This document shows, piece after piece, positions 7,958 through 15,161 of a DNA stretch of 33,781 bases. The notes beneath the pieces were generated by a model, which had not been told where the DNA came from, searched no databases, and saw nothing but the letters and a program-made list of their open reading frames with translations. The stretch is taken from assembly GCA_029237685.1 (NCBI GenBank), contig JAQZBV010000052.1, positions 1-33,781 on the forward strand, read 5' to 3'. The stretch comes from Cytophagaceae bacterium. Its GTDB lineage: Bacteria > Bacteroidota > Bacteroidia > Cytophagales > Cytophagaceae. The translations under genes and the position numbers were made by a program. Positions within the stretch are counted from its first letter, which is position 1. The number at the start of each line of letters is the position of its first letter.

Positions 7958-8602
7958 TTATGCATTCAATTTTTTCTTAAATTCTTTTATTCGTTCCACA
8001 TCCTTTAGACCCGGACTGATTTCGAAGCGACTATTCACATCAATGGCCCACAGTGGTTTTTCTAAGACAACGTCAGGAATAGGCAGTTGTTCGATTCCAA
8101 TTCCACCGCTTAAGAAAAAGGGCTTATCTGAAGGATAATCTTTTAAAATATTCCAATCAAATAATCTACCGGTTCCTCCCCAGGAAGCATCTGCCGTATC
8201 GAAAAGGAAGTAATCGGAGACTGTTTCATAACGTTCTAAACTTCTCCAGCCTACCGCTGTTCCTACATGTACCACTTTGATCACCTGAAGACCGGATGCT
8301 TTCAATTCGGCACATGCAGCCGCAGGTTCTTCACCGTGCAATTGTACAGCACTCAAACCGTAACGCTTCGTGATTTCCACTATTTCTTCTACACTTTCGT
8401 TAACGAATACACCTGTTTTAATAATGCTTTCAGGAAGTGAGGCCAAAACTTTCGCATCCAGCAACTCACCGGCATATCGCTTGGAGGGACCATAGAAAAT
8501 AAATCCCATGTAATCAGGCAAAAGCTTCGCCAGCTCGAGAATGTTTTCACTCTCGCGCATGCCACAGACTTTTAGTTTTATATTTCTTTTCTCCATTCCC
8601 AT
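7958..8602 (-). CDS. trpF: Phosphoribosylanthranilate isomerase
   Basis: TrpF isomerises N-(5'-phosphoribosyl)anthranilate to CdRP. The protein is 214 residues from the ATG at 8602; a second in-frame ATG at 8596 is an alternative start. The catalytic cysteine is C13 in LKVCGM and the catalytic aspartate is D135 in YFLFDTADASWGGTG, with the phosphate-binding GGTG at 142-145. QLHGEE (88-92 region) is the family's central strand. All key residues are intact, so the HisA-like gene at the operon's end is not needed to supply this step. It lies 171 bp after trpC, across a hairpin and a composite repeat, the largest gap in the operon. Confidence 0.95.
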   Translation of the reverse strand: MGMEKRNIKLKVCGMRESENILELAKLLPDYMGFIFYGPSKRYAGELLDAKVLASLPESIIKTGVFVNESVEEIVEITKRYGLSAVQLHGEEPAAACAELKASGLQVIKVVHVGTAVGWRSLERYETVSDYFLFDTADASWGGTGRLFDWNILKDYPSDKPFFLSGGIGIEQLPIPDVVLEKPLWAIDVNSRFEISPGLKDVERIKEFKKKLNA

Positions 8603-8611
8603 TTCCTTTGG

Positions 8612-8635
8612 GTGTCAGGTCTTTCGACCTGACAC
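8612..8635. repeat. Perfect 10-bp hairpin upstream of trpF
   Basis: GTGTCAGGTC (8612-8621) and GACCTGACAC (8626-8635) pair perfectly around a 4-nt loop. It ends 10 bp from the trpF start codon on the mRNA side and has no T-tract, so it is more likely a translational or RNA-processing structure, or a dispersed palindrome, than a terminator. Confidence 0.75.
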
Positions 8636-8678
8636 GGATGGACTTTATTAAAATGGTTTTGTTAATACCATCTGCTTG

Positions 8679-8765
8679 CCCCTAAATCCCCTAAAGGGGA
8701 CTTTTAAGAGCGGAGAAACAGAGCGGAGAGCGAAGTATGGACACTGTTTCTCCGCTCTGTTTCTC
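8679..8765. repeat. Composite palindromic element between trpC and trpF
   Basis: The element begins with one conserved arm (CCCCTAAATCCCC, then TAAAGGGGACTTTT, 8679-8705). It continues with an inner palindrome: 8713-8729 pairs perfectly with 8749-8765 (17 bp), and alternatively 8708-8721 pairs perfectly with 8744-8757 (14 bp). The two stems exclude each other. The inner words recur at 14962-14982 and the outer arm at 14788, 14884, 14984, 20449 and 20544. Confidence 0.8.
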
Positions 8766-8773
8766 ATAGTTTA

Positions 8774-9568
8774 TTATTTCAACGCTTCATAACGTTTCAC
8801 AAACTCCGCCATCGCTTTCCCGGGATCTTGCTCCTTCATGAAACGCTCTCCCATGAGAAAGCCCTTGAATCCTGCTTTGCCAAGTGTAATCAAATCCTCG
8901 GGGGCATCTAAACCACTTTCAGAAATTTTAACGTAGCGATTGGGAATAACATCTGCCAGCTCCAATGAAGTGTTGATGCTGACTTCAAAGGTTTTCAAAT
9001 TCCTGTTGTTGACACCGATCACATCTACTTCGTCAATGAGGTTGCTCAACAATTCTTCTTTATTATGTACTTCCAGCAGTACTTCCAAATCCATGGCATG
9101 CGCAAATTTTGCCAATCGTTGTACCTCTTCCGGAGTCAGGCAGGCTGCGATCAATAAAATAATATTGGCACCCCATGCTTTGGCCTCTAAAATCTGGTAT
9201 TCGTCGATCATGAAATCTTTTCGCAGCAAAGGAATCTTGACCGCTGCACGTGCTGCTTTCAGGTCTGCTTCTGCTCCAAAAAAGAAGTCCTTGTCCGTCA
9301 ATACTGAACAAGCCGATGCGCCGGCCAGTTCATATCCTTTGGTGACAATTTCCGGTTTTACTTTGTCGTTGATAATGCCTTTTGACGGAGAACCCTTTTT
9401 AAACTCCGCGATGATACCGGTTTTATTTAAAGCCGTTAAATGCTGTTTCAAGGAAAGATTAACTGTTCCGGGCAGAATCTGTTTTTCTAATTCAGCAAAG
9501 GATAATTTTGCTTTGGCTTCCGCTACTTCAATTTTTTTGCGGTCAATGATTTTATCGAGTACGCTCAT
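8774..9568 (-). CDS. trpC: Indole-3-glycerol-phosphate synthase
   Basis: TrpC closes the indole ring, converting CdRP to indole-3-glycerol phosphate with loss of CO2. The 264 residues are standard for the monofunctional enzyme. The catalytic segment IIAEFKKGSPSKG lies at 52-64 (E55 and K57 are the likely catalytic pair). RKDFMIDEYQ (116-125) carries the general-acid lysine K117. GVNNRNLKTF and ISESGL, the phosphate-site strands, follow. It is tightly coupled to trpD (2-bp gap) and separated from trpF by 171 bp of repeats. Confidence 0.96.
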   Translation of the reverse strand: MSVLDKIIDRKKIEVAEAKAKLSFAELEKQILPGTVNLSLKQHLTALNKTGIIAEFKKGSPSKGIINDKVKPEIVTKGYELAGASACSVLTDKDFFFGAEADLKAARAAVKIPLLRKDFMIDEYQILEAKAWGANIILLIAACLTPEEVQRLAKFAHAMDLEVLLEVHNKEELLSNLIDEVDVIGVNNRNLKTFEVSINTSLELADVIPNRYVKISESGLDAPEDLITLGKAGFKGFLMGERFMKEQDPGKAMAEFVKRYEALK

Positions 9569-9570
9569 GA

Positions 9571-10566
9571 TTATGCGTTATTGTCCATTAATGTTTTGAA
9601 AGCCTGATAAGCTTTACCTGATTGTATAGATTCACGGGCAATTTCCACCGCATCTAACATTGTCGTTCCCGGTCTCGCACACGCAATAGCGGCAGCGGCA
9701 TTGGCCAGTGTCACATCGTTTTGTGCTTTAGTGCCTTTGTTTTGTATGATGTTCAGGAAAATCTGTGCGCTTTCCTCTACGCTGTTGCCACTTTTAATTT
9801 CGTCGTGTACAAAAGTATTCATACCTAAATCCTGTGGGGTGTAGATTTCTTCTCCGCGGTTGGTAATTAATTTAAACGGTGCAGTGAGTGAAATTTCATC
9901 GTAGGTATCTAAAGAATGTGCGATGCAGTAGCGTTTGTCTGTCTCTGCATAAATATAACCGTACAATCGTGCCAATTCCAGGCTGAATACACCAACCATT
10001 TGTTTTTTGACAAAGGCCGGATTGATCATCGGCCCCAGCATGTTGAAGAATGTTTTCACTCCCAGTTCTCTGCGAATGGGCGCTACATTTTTCATGGCCG
10101 GATGAAACAAAGGAGCATGCAGGATACACACTTTCGAGCGTTCGATCTGTTTTTTCAGCACACTGATGTCATTGGTAAACGTATAACCCAGAAATTCCAT
10201 CACATTCGAGGAACCTACAGGAGAGGACACCCCATAATTACCGTGCTTAGCCACATAAATACCCGCACCTGCTGCCACAAAAGACACGGTGGTGGAAATA
10301 TTAAAGGTGCTTTTACCATCCCCGCCTGTCCCGCAGAGATCCATCGGATCAAATTCTGACACCGGTACCGGAATACATAATTCCAACATCGCATCACGGA
10401 AACCGGCCATTTCATTGACCGTTACGCTGCGCATCATGAACACGGTCATGAATGCTGTAGTTTGTGACGGATTGATTTCTCCTCTCGCAATACGAAGCAT
10501 CGCTGTTTGCGCCTCTGCTCTGCTCAGTGTTTTATGGTCGATCAGTTGTTGTAAAACCTCTTTCAT
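9571..10566 (-). CDS. trpD: Anthranilate phosphoribosyltransferase
   Basis: TrpD transfers phosphoribose from PRPP to anthranilate. The 331-residue protein has the small helical N-terminal domain (about 1-65). It then has the PRPP-binding glycine loop CGTGGDGKSTFNIST (78-92) and the family segments VAKHGNYGVSSPVGSSNVME and NMLGPMINPA. The length is slightly short of the ~340 typical for the family. It is monofunctional, not fused to trpG. The spacing is 4 bp from trpG and 2 bp to trpC, consistent with translational coupling. Confidence 0.96.
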   Translation of the reverse strand: MKEVLQQLIDHKTLSRAEAQTAMLRIARGEINPSQTTAFMTVFMMRSVTVNEMAGFRDAMLELCIPVPVSEFDPMDLCGTGGDGKSTFNISTTVSFVAAGAGIYVAKHGNYGVSSPVGSSNVMEFLGYTFTNDISVLKKQIERSKVCILHAPLFHPAMKNVAPIRRELGVKTFFNMLGPMINPAFVKKQMVGVFSLELARLYGYIYAETDKRYCIAHSLDTYDEISLTAPFKLITNRGEEIYTPQDLGMNTFVHDEIKSGNSVEESAQIFLNIIQNKGTKAQNDVTLANAAAAIACARPGTTMLDAVEIARESIQSGKAYQAFKTLMDNNA

Positions 10567-10570
10567 TGAA

Positions 10571-11161
10571 TTAATGTTTTAACCAGTTCAAGACCATTTG
10601 CTCTCCATGTTCTGTTAAAATAGATTCCGGATGGAATTGCACGCCTCTTACATCGTAAGTTTTATGACGCAGGGCCATGATCTGATTTTTTTCATCTACC
10701 GCTGTAATTTCTAAATCTGATGGAAAATCTTTGGTAGCAACAGCCCACGAATGGTAACGTCCGGCTTTGAACGTAGAGGGCAATCCTTCAAAGGTAAGAT
10801 CAGAAGGATCCGTCACTTTAATATCTGTTGCAATGCCGTGGTATACTTTATCCAGGTTGATCAATGTACCACCGAAAACTTCGCCGATGGCTTGTAAACC
10901 CAAACAAACACCGAAAATACTTTTTGTTGGCGCATATTCTCGAATCACATCGTGCAAGATGCCTGCTTCAGAAGGGATGCCTGGCCCCGGTGACAATAAT
11001 ATTTTGTCGTAAGCAGCAATCTCTGCCAATGGAATCTGATCGTTGCGGTATACGTCCAGGTTTTTATAGCCCAATCCTTTTATATAATGGACCAAATTGT
11101 AGGTAAAAGAATCGTAGTTGTCGAAAACCAAAATCTTTGTTTTTGCTTTATCTGTGCTCAT
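10571..11161 (-). CDS. trpG: Anthranilate synthase component II (glutamine amidotransferase)
   Basis: This is the class I glutaminase that feeds ammonia to TrpE. Of the 196 residues, the first ~9 are a polar leader. Then come LVFDNYDSFTYNLVHYI (11-27), LSPGPG (56-61), the nucleophile C86 in GVCLGLQAIGEVFGG, and the catalytic His-Glu pair in VQFHPESILTEHG near the C-terminus. The family also includes PabA, which may be shared with p-aminobenzoate synthesis. Placement between trpE and trpD (12 and 4 bp gaps) favours TrpG. Confidence 0.95.
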   Translation of the reverse strand: MSTDKAKTKILVFDNYDSFTYNLVHYIKGLGYKNLDVYRNDQIPLAEIAAYDKILLSPGPGIPSEAGILHDVIREYAPTKSIFGVCLGLQAIGEVFGGTLINLDKVYHGIATDIKVTDPSDLTFEGLPSTFKAGRYHSWAVATKDFPSDLEITAVDEKNQIMALRHKTYDVRGVQFHPESILTEHGEQMVLNWLKH

Positions 11162-11173
11162 GGTGTTGGATCT

Positions 11174-12586
11174 TTAAATGGTAACAGCCTTTTCAATGGC
11201 TTTTTTTACAGCCGCCAGTTTGTTGTGCACTTCCTGCAACTCGCTTTCTCTTATAGAAAGATCCACAACACCGGCACCCGCCTGGTAATATAATTGATTG
11301 TACTTGCTCAGTATAGAACGAATCATGATGGCATGATTGAATTCTCCATTGAAGCCGATGTATCCGATGGCGCCGCCATAAAATCCGCGGTTGCCCTTTT
11401 CGTATTGATCGATGAGCTGCATGGCACGGTGTTTTGGAGCGCCGCTCAAAGTACCGGCAGGGAACGTATCGGCTACTACTTGTATGTAATCGTCCGGATT
11501 TTCCAAAATCCCTTTTACTTTCGACACCAAGTGAATGACATGAGAGTAATACTGTACTTCTTTGAAGGTTTCTACTTTCACATGTTCTCCGTGACGACTC
11601 AGGTCATTTCTGGCAAGATCCACCAACATGACATGTTCTGAATTTTCTTTCGGGTCATTTAATAATTCTTTGGCCAGGTCATAATCCTTCACATCGTCGC
11701 CCGTTCTGCGGAACGTGCCTGCGATTGGGAAAATGAAGGCCGCCTCATCCTTAATCACAATTTGTGCTTCAGGAGACGAACCCATGATTCGGAAACTGCC
11801 ATAATCAAAATAAAATAAATAGGGAGAAGGATTGATAGAGCGTAAACTACGGTAAACATTAAAGTCATCACCGGCATATCCACGCTGGAATCTTCTGGAC
11901 AATACGATTTGGAAAACATCTCCTCTGCGGCAATGCTGCTTGCCTTTATCAATCATCGTCAAAAACTCTTCATCGGTCAGATTTGATGTTTCTTCTGTGG
12001 TCAAAGAAAAATGAAACTCCGGTACATTTTGGTTTTGTACCAGTGTTTTAATCCTCTCTAGCTGAGAAGGACCTGACAAATCGTTTTCCAATTGGTTCTC
12101 AACGATGGTCAATTCATTGTTGAAATGATTAAAAACCAATAAATACCGATAGAACATATAATACACTTCCGGAATTTTTCGGTCGTCGTTTTCAAAGGTG
12201 GCGATCTCCACTTGTTCAAAATACCGTACTGTGTCATAAGACATGTAGCCAAACAATCCCGAAGTAATAAAAGGAGAAGAGCCTTTTGTTGTATCAAAAC
12301 TACCGATGAAGTCATTTAAAGCTTCAGTTACCGTTTCACGACTGGCAGATTGAGTTTGCGTTTTTTGTCCGGGTAAAGTGACTTCAATATTTCCATCCTC
12401 CACTTTGAAAGAAGCGAGAGGCTCACACCCTATATAGGAGTATATATCTTGTGTTCCGTGGTAATCTGAACTTTCCAACAAACAACTGTAAGGGAAATGA
12501 TCTCTTAATTTAAGGTAAACCGATACCGGTGTAAGCATATCGGCAAGCAGAGATTGTGTGGTGGTGTTTATTTTTATCTTTTTCAT
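11174..12586 (-). CDS. trpE: Anthranilate synthase component I
   Basis: TrpE converts chorismate and ammonia to anthranilate. Its 470 residues are close to the family size. The N-terminal LLES motif (36-39) forms part of the tryptophan-binding site in known enzymes, so feedback inhibition is likely. The chorismate-utilising C-terminal domain shows GDVFQIVLSRRF, FPIAGTFRRTG, VDLARNDLSRHG, LSGAPKHRAMQLIDQYE and GYIGFNGEFNHAIMIRS. It is the first structural gene of the operon. Upstream, on the same strand, are a 15-bp hairpin and a short ORF with two adjacent Trp codons, which suggests attenuation. Confidence 0.96.
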   Translation of the reverse strand: MKKIKINTTTQSLLADMLTPVSVYLKLRDHFPYSCLLESSDYHGTQDIYSYIGCEPLASFKVEDGNIEVTLPGQKTQTQSASRETVTEALNDFIGSFDTTKGSSPFITSGLFGYMSYDTVRYFEQVEIATFENDDRKIPEVYYMFYRYLLVFNHFNNELTIVENQLENDLSGPSQLERIKTLVQNQNVPEFHFSLTTEETSNLTDEEFLTMIDKGKQHCRRGDVFQIVLSRRFQRGYAGDDFNVYRSLRSINPSPYLFYFDYGSFRIMGSSPEAQIVIKDEAAFIFPIAGTFRRTGDDVKDYDLAKELLNDPKENSEHVMLVDLARNDLSRHGEHVKVETFKEVQYYSHVIHLVSKVKGILENPDDYIQVVADTFPAGTLSGAPKHRAMQLIDQYEKGNRGFYGGAIGYIGFNGEFNHAIMIRSILSKYNQLYYQAGAGVVDLSIRESELQEVHNKLAAVKKAIEKAVTI

Positions 12587-12607
12587 GGATTCGAATTCCT
12601 TTTAAAT

Positions 12608-12642
12608 AAGTAAGGCTTGCTGTGGATCAGCAAGCCTTACTT
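12608..12642 (-). promoter_or_regulatory. Strong hairpin in the trpE leader (possible attenuator)
   Basis: AAGTAAGGCTTGCTG (12608-12622) and its exact complement (12628-12642) form a perfect 15-bp stem with a 5-nt loop. It lies between a Trp-codon leader ORF and trpE. The minus-strand sequence after it (ATTTAAAAGG) is a weak T-tract. The plus-strand side (TTTTATATCTTTT) is richer in T, so it could also act towards lysA. I see no obvious competing antiterminator pairing by eye. Confidence 0.6.
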
Positions 12643-12651
12643 TTATATCTT

Positions 12652-12702
12652 TTATGTATACAAATAGAGGTCGTGTGTCCACCAAAGGGTTTTAAGATTC
12701 AC
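12652..12702 (-). CDS. Putative trp leader peptide with tandem Trp codons
   Basis: A GTG-initiated 16-codon ORF reading (M)NLKTLWWTHDLYLYT ends in TAA 10 bp before the 15-bp hairpin upstream of trpE. The adjacent TGG TGG codons (12679-12684) are what a ribosome-mediated attenuator needs, because Trp starvation would stall translation there. Trp-codon leader ORFs upstream of trp genes are known in Bacteroidota. The frame stays open further upstream antisense to lysA, so the GTG start is a guess and the ORF could be fortuitous. It overlaps the 5' end of lysA on the other strand. Confidence 0.5.
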   Translation of the reverse strand: MNLKTLWWTHDLYLYT

Positions 12703-13906
12703 CCTGGCAGAAAAGTATGAAACTCCCTTATATGTATATGACGGAGAAAAAATTGTAAACCAGTACAAGCGACTAAAAAATGCGTTTGACGGCACACGTG
12801 TAAAGATAAAGTACGCAGCGAAAGCATTAACGAACCAATCTATAATGACTCTTTTACAAAAAGCCGGGTCAGGAGTAGATGTGGTTTCGATCAATGAACT
12901 GCAGTTGGCATTAAGGGCTGGGTTTACTCCCGGTGACATTATGTTTACTCCGAACTGTGTCGATTTTTCTGAAATAGAAGAAGCCATCACGCTAAATGTG
13001 CATATCAACATCGACAATCTACCCTTCCTTAAAAAGTTTGGCGAGCGATATGGCTCATCCGTACCGGTGTGCATACGCATTAACCCACACATCGACGCCG
13101 GCGGAAATGAGAAGATCATGACCGGACATCGTGAGTCAAAATTTGGCATTTCAATCGAACAAGAGGGAAAGATACTGGACATAGTGGCTCAGTATAAACT
13201 CAACGTAGAAGGTATACACGTTCACAGTGGATCTGATTTCAAATCTGCCGATGCATTTGTGAGCGCAGCCGAAATCATGTTCAAAGTTGCTAAGGATTAT
13301 CCTTCCTTATCTTTCATCGACTTCGGAAGCGGATTCAAAGTCGCTTATAAGGAAGGCGATCATGCCACAGACATCGAAGAGCTCGGAAAGAAGATGAGTA
13401 GCGCCTTTAAAGCCTTCTGCGCTGCTTATGGAAGGGAATTGGAGCTATGGTTTGAACCTGGAAAGTTCTTGGTCAGTGAATCCGGATTGCTTTTAACAAC
13501 CTGTACGGTGATCAAAGAGACGCCGGCTTGTACTTTTATCGGGGTAAACTCAGGATTGAACCATCTAATCCGTCCGATGATGTATGGAGCATACCATTCC
13601 ATCTTTAATGTCAGCAATCCGAGCGGAAAACATAAAAAATACAACGTTGTAGGATACATTTGTGAAACCGACACCTTCGGGAAAGCCCTAGACATCAGCG
13701 AAGCCAAAGAAGGAGATATTATCGCGCTAAAAAATGCCGGCGCTTATGGATTCAGTATGAGTTCAAATTATAACAGCCGTTTTCGCCCCGCGGAGGTTTT
13801 AATTTTGAATGGAAAAGACTTTTTGATCCGGAAAAGAGAAGTTTTTGATGACCTTTTGAAAAATCAGGTAGAAATTTTTTCAGCCGAGACCAGTTTGCAA
13901 GTTTAG
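12668..13906 (+). CDS. lysA: Diaminopimelate decarboxylase, 5' end disrupted or non-canonical start
   Basis: LysA is a PLP enzyme that decarboxylates meso-diaminopimelate to lysine. The frame is open from 12668. The sequence becomes LysA-like at about 12704 (LAEKYETPLYVYDGEKI), and the PLP lysine lies in KYAAKAL (codon 12821-12823). The rest is intact: GIHVHSGSD, DFGSGFKVAY, ELWFEPGKFLVSESG, GVNSGLNHLIRPMMY, YICETDTFG, and a C-terminal NAGAYGFSMSSNYNSRFRPAE. No ATG, GTG or TTG occurs in frame before 12845, and starting there would delete the PLP lysine. A CTG at 12704 is possible. Alternatively an ATG at 12654 sits in another frame and would join if one base were inserted in the G/T run at 12687-12693. 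The region overlaps the trp leader ORF antisense. A terminator follows the stop. Confidence 0.88.
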   Translation, partial: RSCVHQRVLRFTLAEKYETPLYVYDGEKIVNQYKRLKNAFDGTRVKIKYAAKALTNQSIMTLLQKAGSGVDVVSINELQLALRAGFTPGDIMFTPNCVDFSEIEEAITLNVHINIDNLPFLKKFGERYGSSVPVCIRINPHIDAGGNEKIMTGHRESKFGISIEQEGKILDIVAQYKLNVEGIHVHSGSDFKSADAFVSAAEIMFKVAKDYPSLSFIDFGSGFKVAYKEGDHATDIEELGKKMSSAFKAFCAAYGRELELWFEPGKFLVSESGLLLTTCTVIKETPACTFIGVNSGLNHLIRPMMYGAYHSIFNVSNPSGKHKKYNVVGYICETDTFGKALDISEAKEGDIIALKNAGAYGFSMSSNYNSRFRPAEVLILNGKDFLIRKREVFDDLLKNQVEIFSAETSLQV

Positions 13907-13933
13907 GGCCTGAAAAATCCGAATTTATACATG

Positions 13934-13983
13934 ACCTTCTGTAGCTATTGATTTTACTAGTGCTACAGAAGGTTTGTTTTTTA
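13934..13983 (+). terminator. Intrinsic terminator of lysA
   Basis: ACCTTCTGTAGC (13934-13945) pairs perfectly with GCTACAGAAGGT (13962-13973) across a 16-nt loop, followed by TTGTTTTTT. It lies 28 bp after the lysA stop. The remaining 13984-14153 is AT-rich upstream DNA of the next gene, with no further feature I can support. Confidence 0.85.
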
Positions 13984-14153
13984 GATGAAGAGCAATAACC
14001 CGTTTAAATCTCATTCTCACGAAAAAAAAACGGGTGTAGATAATTTTTTGCACAAAGAGTTGTTTGGAAGTTTAAAATAATTTACATATTATTGAAATAG
14101 ATTTAGTCAAGTATTTTTTAACTAATTATTTAATTACAAAAAAGGAGGAGACC

Positions 14154-14444
14154 ATGGCAAAAGCTAAAACTTCTAAAAAATCTGTAGCTAAGAAACCTGC
14201 TGCAAAGAAAAAAGTAGCTGCTAAGAAAAAAGTAGCGAAAAAAGCAACTAAAAAAGTAGCTAAGAAAGCTGCTAAGAAAGTAGCTAAAAAAGCAACTAAA
14301 AAAGTAGCTAAGAAAGCTGCTAAGAAAGTAGCTAAAAAAGCAACTAAAAAAGTAGCTAAGAAAGCTGCTAAGAAAGCTGCTCCAAAGAAAAAGGCTGCTA
14401 AAAAGAAGGCTGCTAAAAAAGCACCTGCGGCACCAATGGCTTAA
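14154..14444 (+). CDS. Lys/Ala-repeat histone H1-like DNA-binding protein
   Basis: 96 residues, almost entirely Lys, Ala, Val and Thr in AAKK/VAKK/ATKK repeats, with a few Pro near the ends. Three perfect or near-perfect 16-residue units (29-44, 45-60, 61-76) make up the core. The composition and periodicity match histone H1 C-terminal tails and bacterial H1-like proteins. The likely role is non-specific DNA binding or nucleoid compaction, possibly controlled by acetylation; this is inferred. The ATG at 14154 is preceded by AAAGGAGGAGACC, a near-ideal Shine-Dalgarno that is unusual here, where most genes lack one, and which implies high expression. A UUCG-loop terminator follows, so it is monocistronic. 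The repeat number may vary between strains. Confidence 0.85.
   Translation: MAKAKTSKKSVAKKPAAKKKVAAKKKVAKKATKKVAKKAAKKVAKKATKKVAKKAAKKVAKKATKKVAKKAAKKAAPKKKAAKKKAAKKAPAAPMA
14238..14381 (+). repeat. Three in-frame 48-bp tandem repeats in the H1-like gene
   Basis: Three 48-bp units (16 codons each, KKATKKVAKKAAKKVA) lie head to tail. The first two differ by very few bases and the last ends in GCTGCT in place of GTAGCT. Such near-identity at the nucleotide level suggests recent expansion or homogenisation. Confidence 0.85.
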
Positions 14445-14466
14445 GCATCCCTGTGATGTAAGAGTG

Positions 14467-14496
14467 AAACACGGACTTCGGTCCGTGTTTTTTTTT
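14467..14496 (+). terminator. Intrinsic terminator with UUCG tetraloop
   Basis: AAACACGGAC (14467-14476) pairs with GTCCGTGTTT (14481-14490) around a TTCG loop and is followed by further T residues to 14496. It ends the H1-like transcript. Confidence 0.93.
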
Positions 14497-14787
14497 GCCC
14501 TAGTAAGAGAGATTTGTGATCTGAAATCGGAGATCAGATAAATGAACAGAACCTATGATCCGTTAAAGCAATCATTGCTTTGCTACTTTCATGTCATCTG
14601 AGACTTAATAATAGCTCTTTGTTGATTCCTATCTCCTTCATGACTGCCATAATAGAGCACCTATATCATTTGCAGGTTCTCCTTCCTGCTACTCCTGTTT
14701 TTCTTAAAATTATGCATCCGGTATATCGTGCACAGGGCATGTTGACGTGAAGAATATAAACTCGCGCTCACACTCCATGCTGTAATA

Positions 14788-14906
14788 CCCTAAATCCGCT
14801 GAAGGGGACATGACAGTATGGAGTATTTAGCAAGAGCAAGAACTTATTTCTGTTGCTAAATACTCTTGCTCTAAACTGAACAAGTCTCCTTCAGGGGATT
14901 TAGGGG
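14788..14906. repeat. Composite palindromic element, complete copy
   Basis: The outer arms (14788-14809 and 14884-14906) are imperfect inverted copies of CCCTAAATCCCCTGAAGGGG. The inner part has two word pairs in the same order: GAGTATTTAGCAA (14821-14833) with 14853-14865, 13 bp perfect, and AGAGCAAGA (14833-14841) with 14864-14872, 9 bp perfect. They cannot both form as nested stems. Confidence 0.8.
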
Positions 14907-14961
14907 TTAGGACAGTTGGGATAAAAGTGAAACAGTAACAGAACTGATTACACTTCGCTCA

Positions 14962-15009
14962 CCGCTCTGTTTCTCCGCTCTCTAAAGTCTCGTCAGCGGA
15001 TTTAGGGGG
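14962..15009. repeat. Half copy of the composite element
   Basis: CCGCTCTGTTTCTCCGCTCT (14962-14981) repeats the inner words of the trpC-trpF element. It is followed by a degenerate right outer arm (14984-15009, AAAGTCTCGTCAGCGG then ATTTAGGGGG). No matching left arm is visible nearby. Confidence 0.65.
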
Positions 15010-15066
15010 TTATACAGCATGATATTTCATCCGTAGCCTATCATTTACTTACTCCTCCACACTAAT

Positions 15067-15093
15067 CGTTCCTCGTACCTCCTAGCTCGTTCC
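15067..15093. repeat. Single copy of the GAGCTAGGAGGTACGAG word
   Basis: The reverse complement of this stretch reads GGAACGAGCTAGGAGGTACG and then AGGAACG, close to the left arm of the trpB-trpA palindrome (6661-6688). No inverted partner lies beside it. Confidence 0.65.
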
Positions 15094-15101
15094 AATGGTG
15101 T

Positions 15102-15139
15102 ATAAAAAAAGTCCTCCGCTCAGTGAGCGGAGGACTTTT
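15102..15139 (-). terminator. Intrinsic terminator of the sugar transporter gene
   Basis: A perfect 15-bp stem (15107-15121 with 15125-15139, core GTCCTCCGCTC) with a 3-nt loop reads into TTTTTTTATA on the minus strand. It lies 22 bp past the transporter's stop. Confidence 0.9.
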
Positions 15140-15161
15140 AAATCCGTGAGGTATAGTTGAC

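Larger units (their letters stand above)
14497..15101. other. Repeat-rich non-coding region
   Basis: About 600 bp with no convincing ORF. The first ~260 bp hold nothing I can identify. From 14759 the DNA is a mosaic of repeat words: ACTCGCGCTC with ACTCCAT (also at 16861-16885), the composite element at 14788-14906, a half element at 14962-15009, and the GAGCTAGGAGGTACGAG word at 15067-15093. It lies between the terminators of the H1-like gene and of the sugar transporter. Confidence 0.7.

Noticed and set aside
12703-13182. Long minus-strand open frame over the first part of lysA
   Set aside because: It is antisense to clearly coding LysA and its translation shows no family pattern. Only the last 16 codons (12652-12702) with the tandem Trp codons are kept as a leader candidate.
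14497-14760. Possible small RNA or small gene after the H1-like terminator
   Set aside because: No open frame with a credible start, no promoter I can place and no clear hairpin with a T-tract in this stretch.
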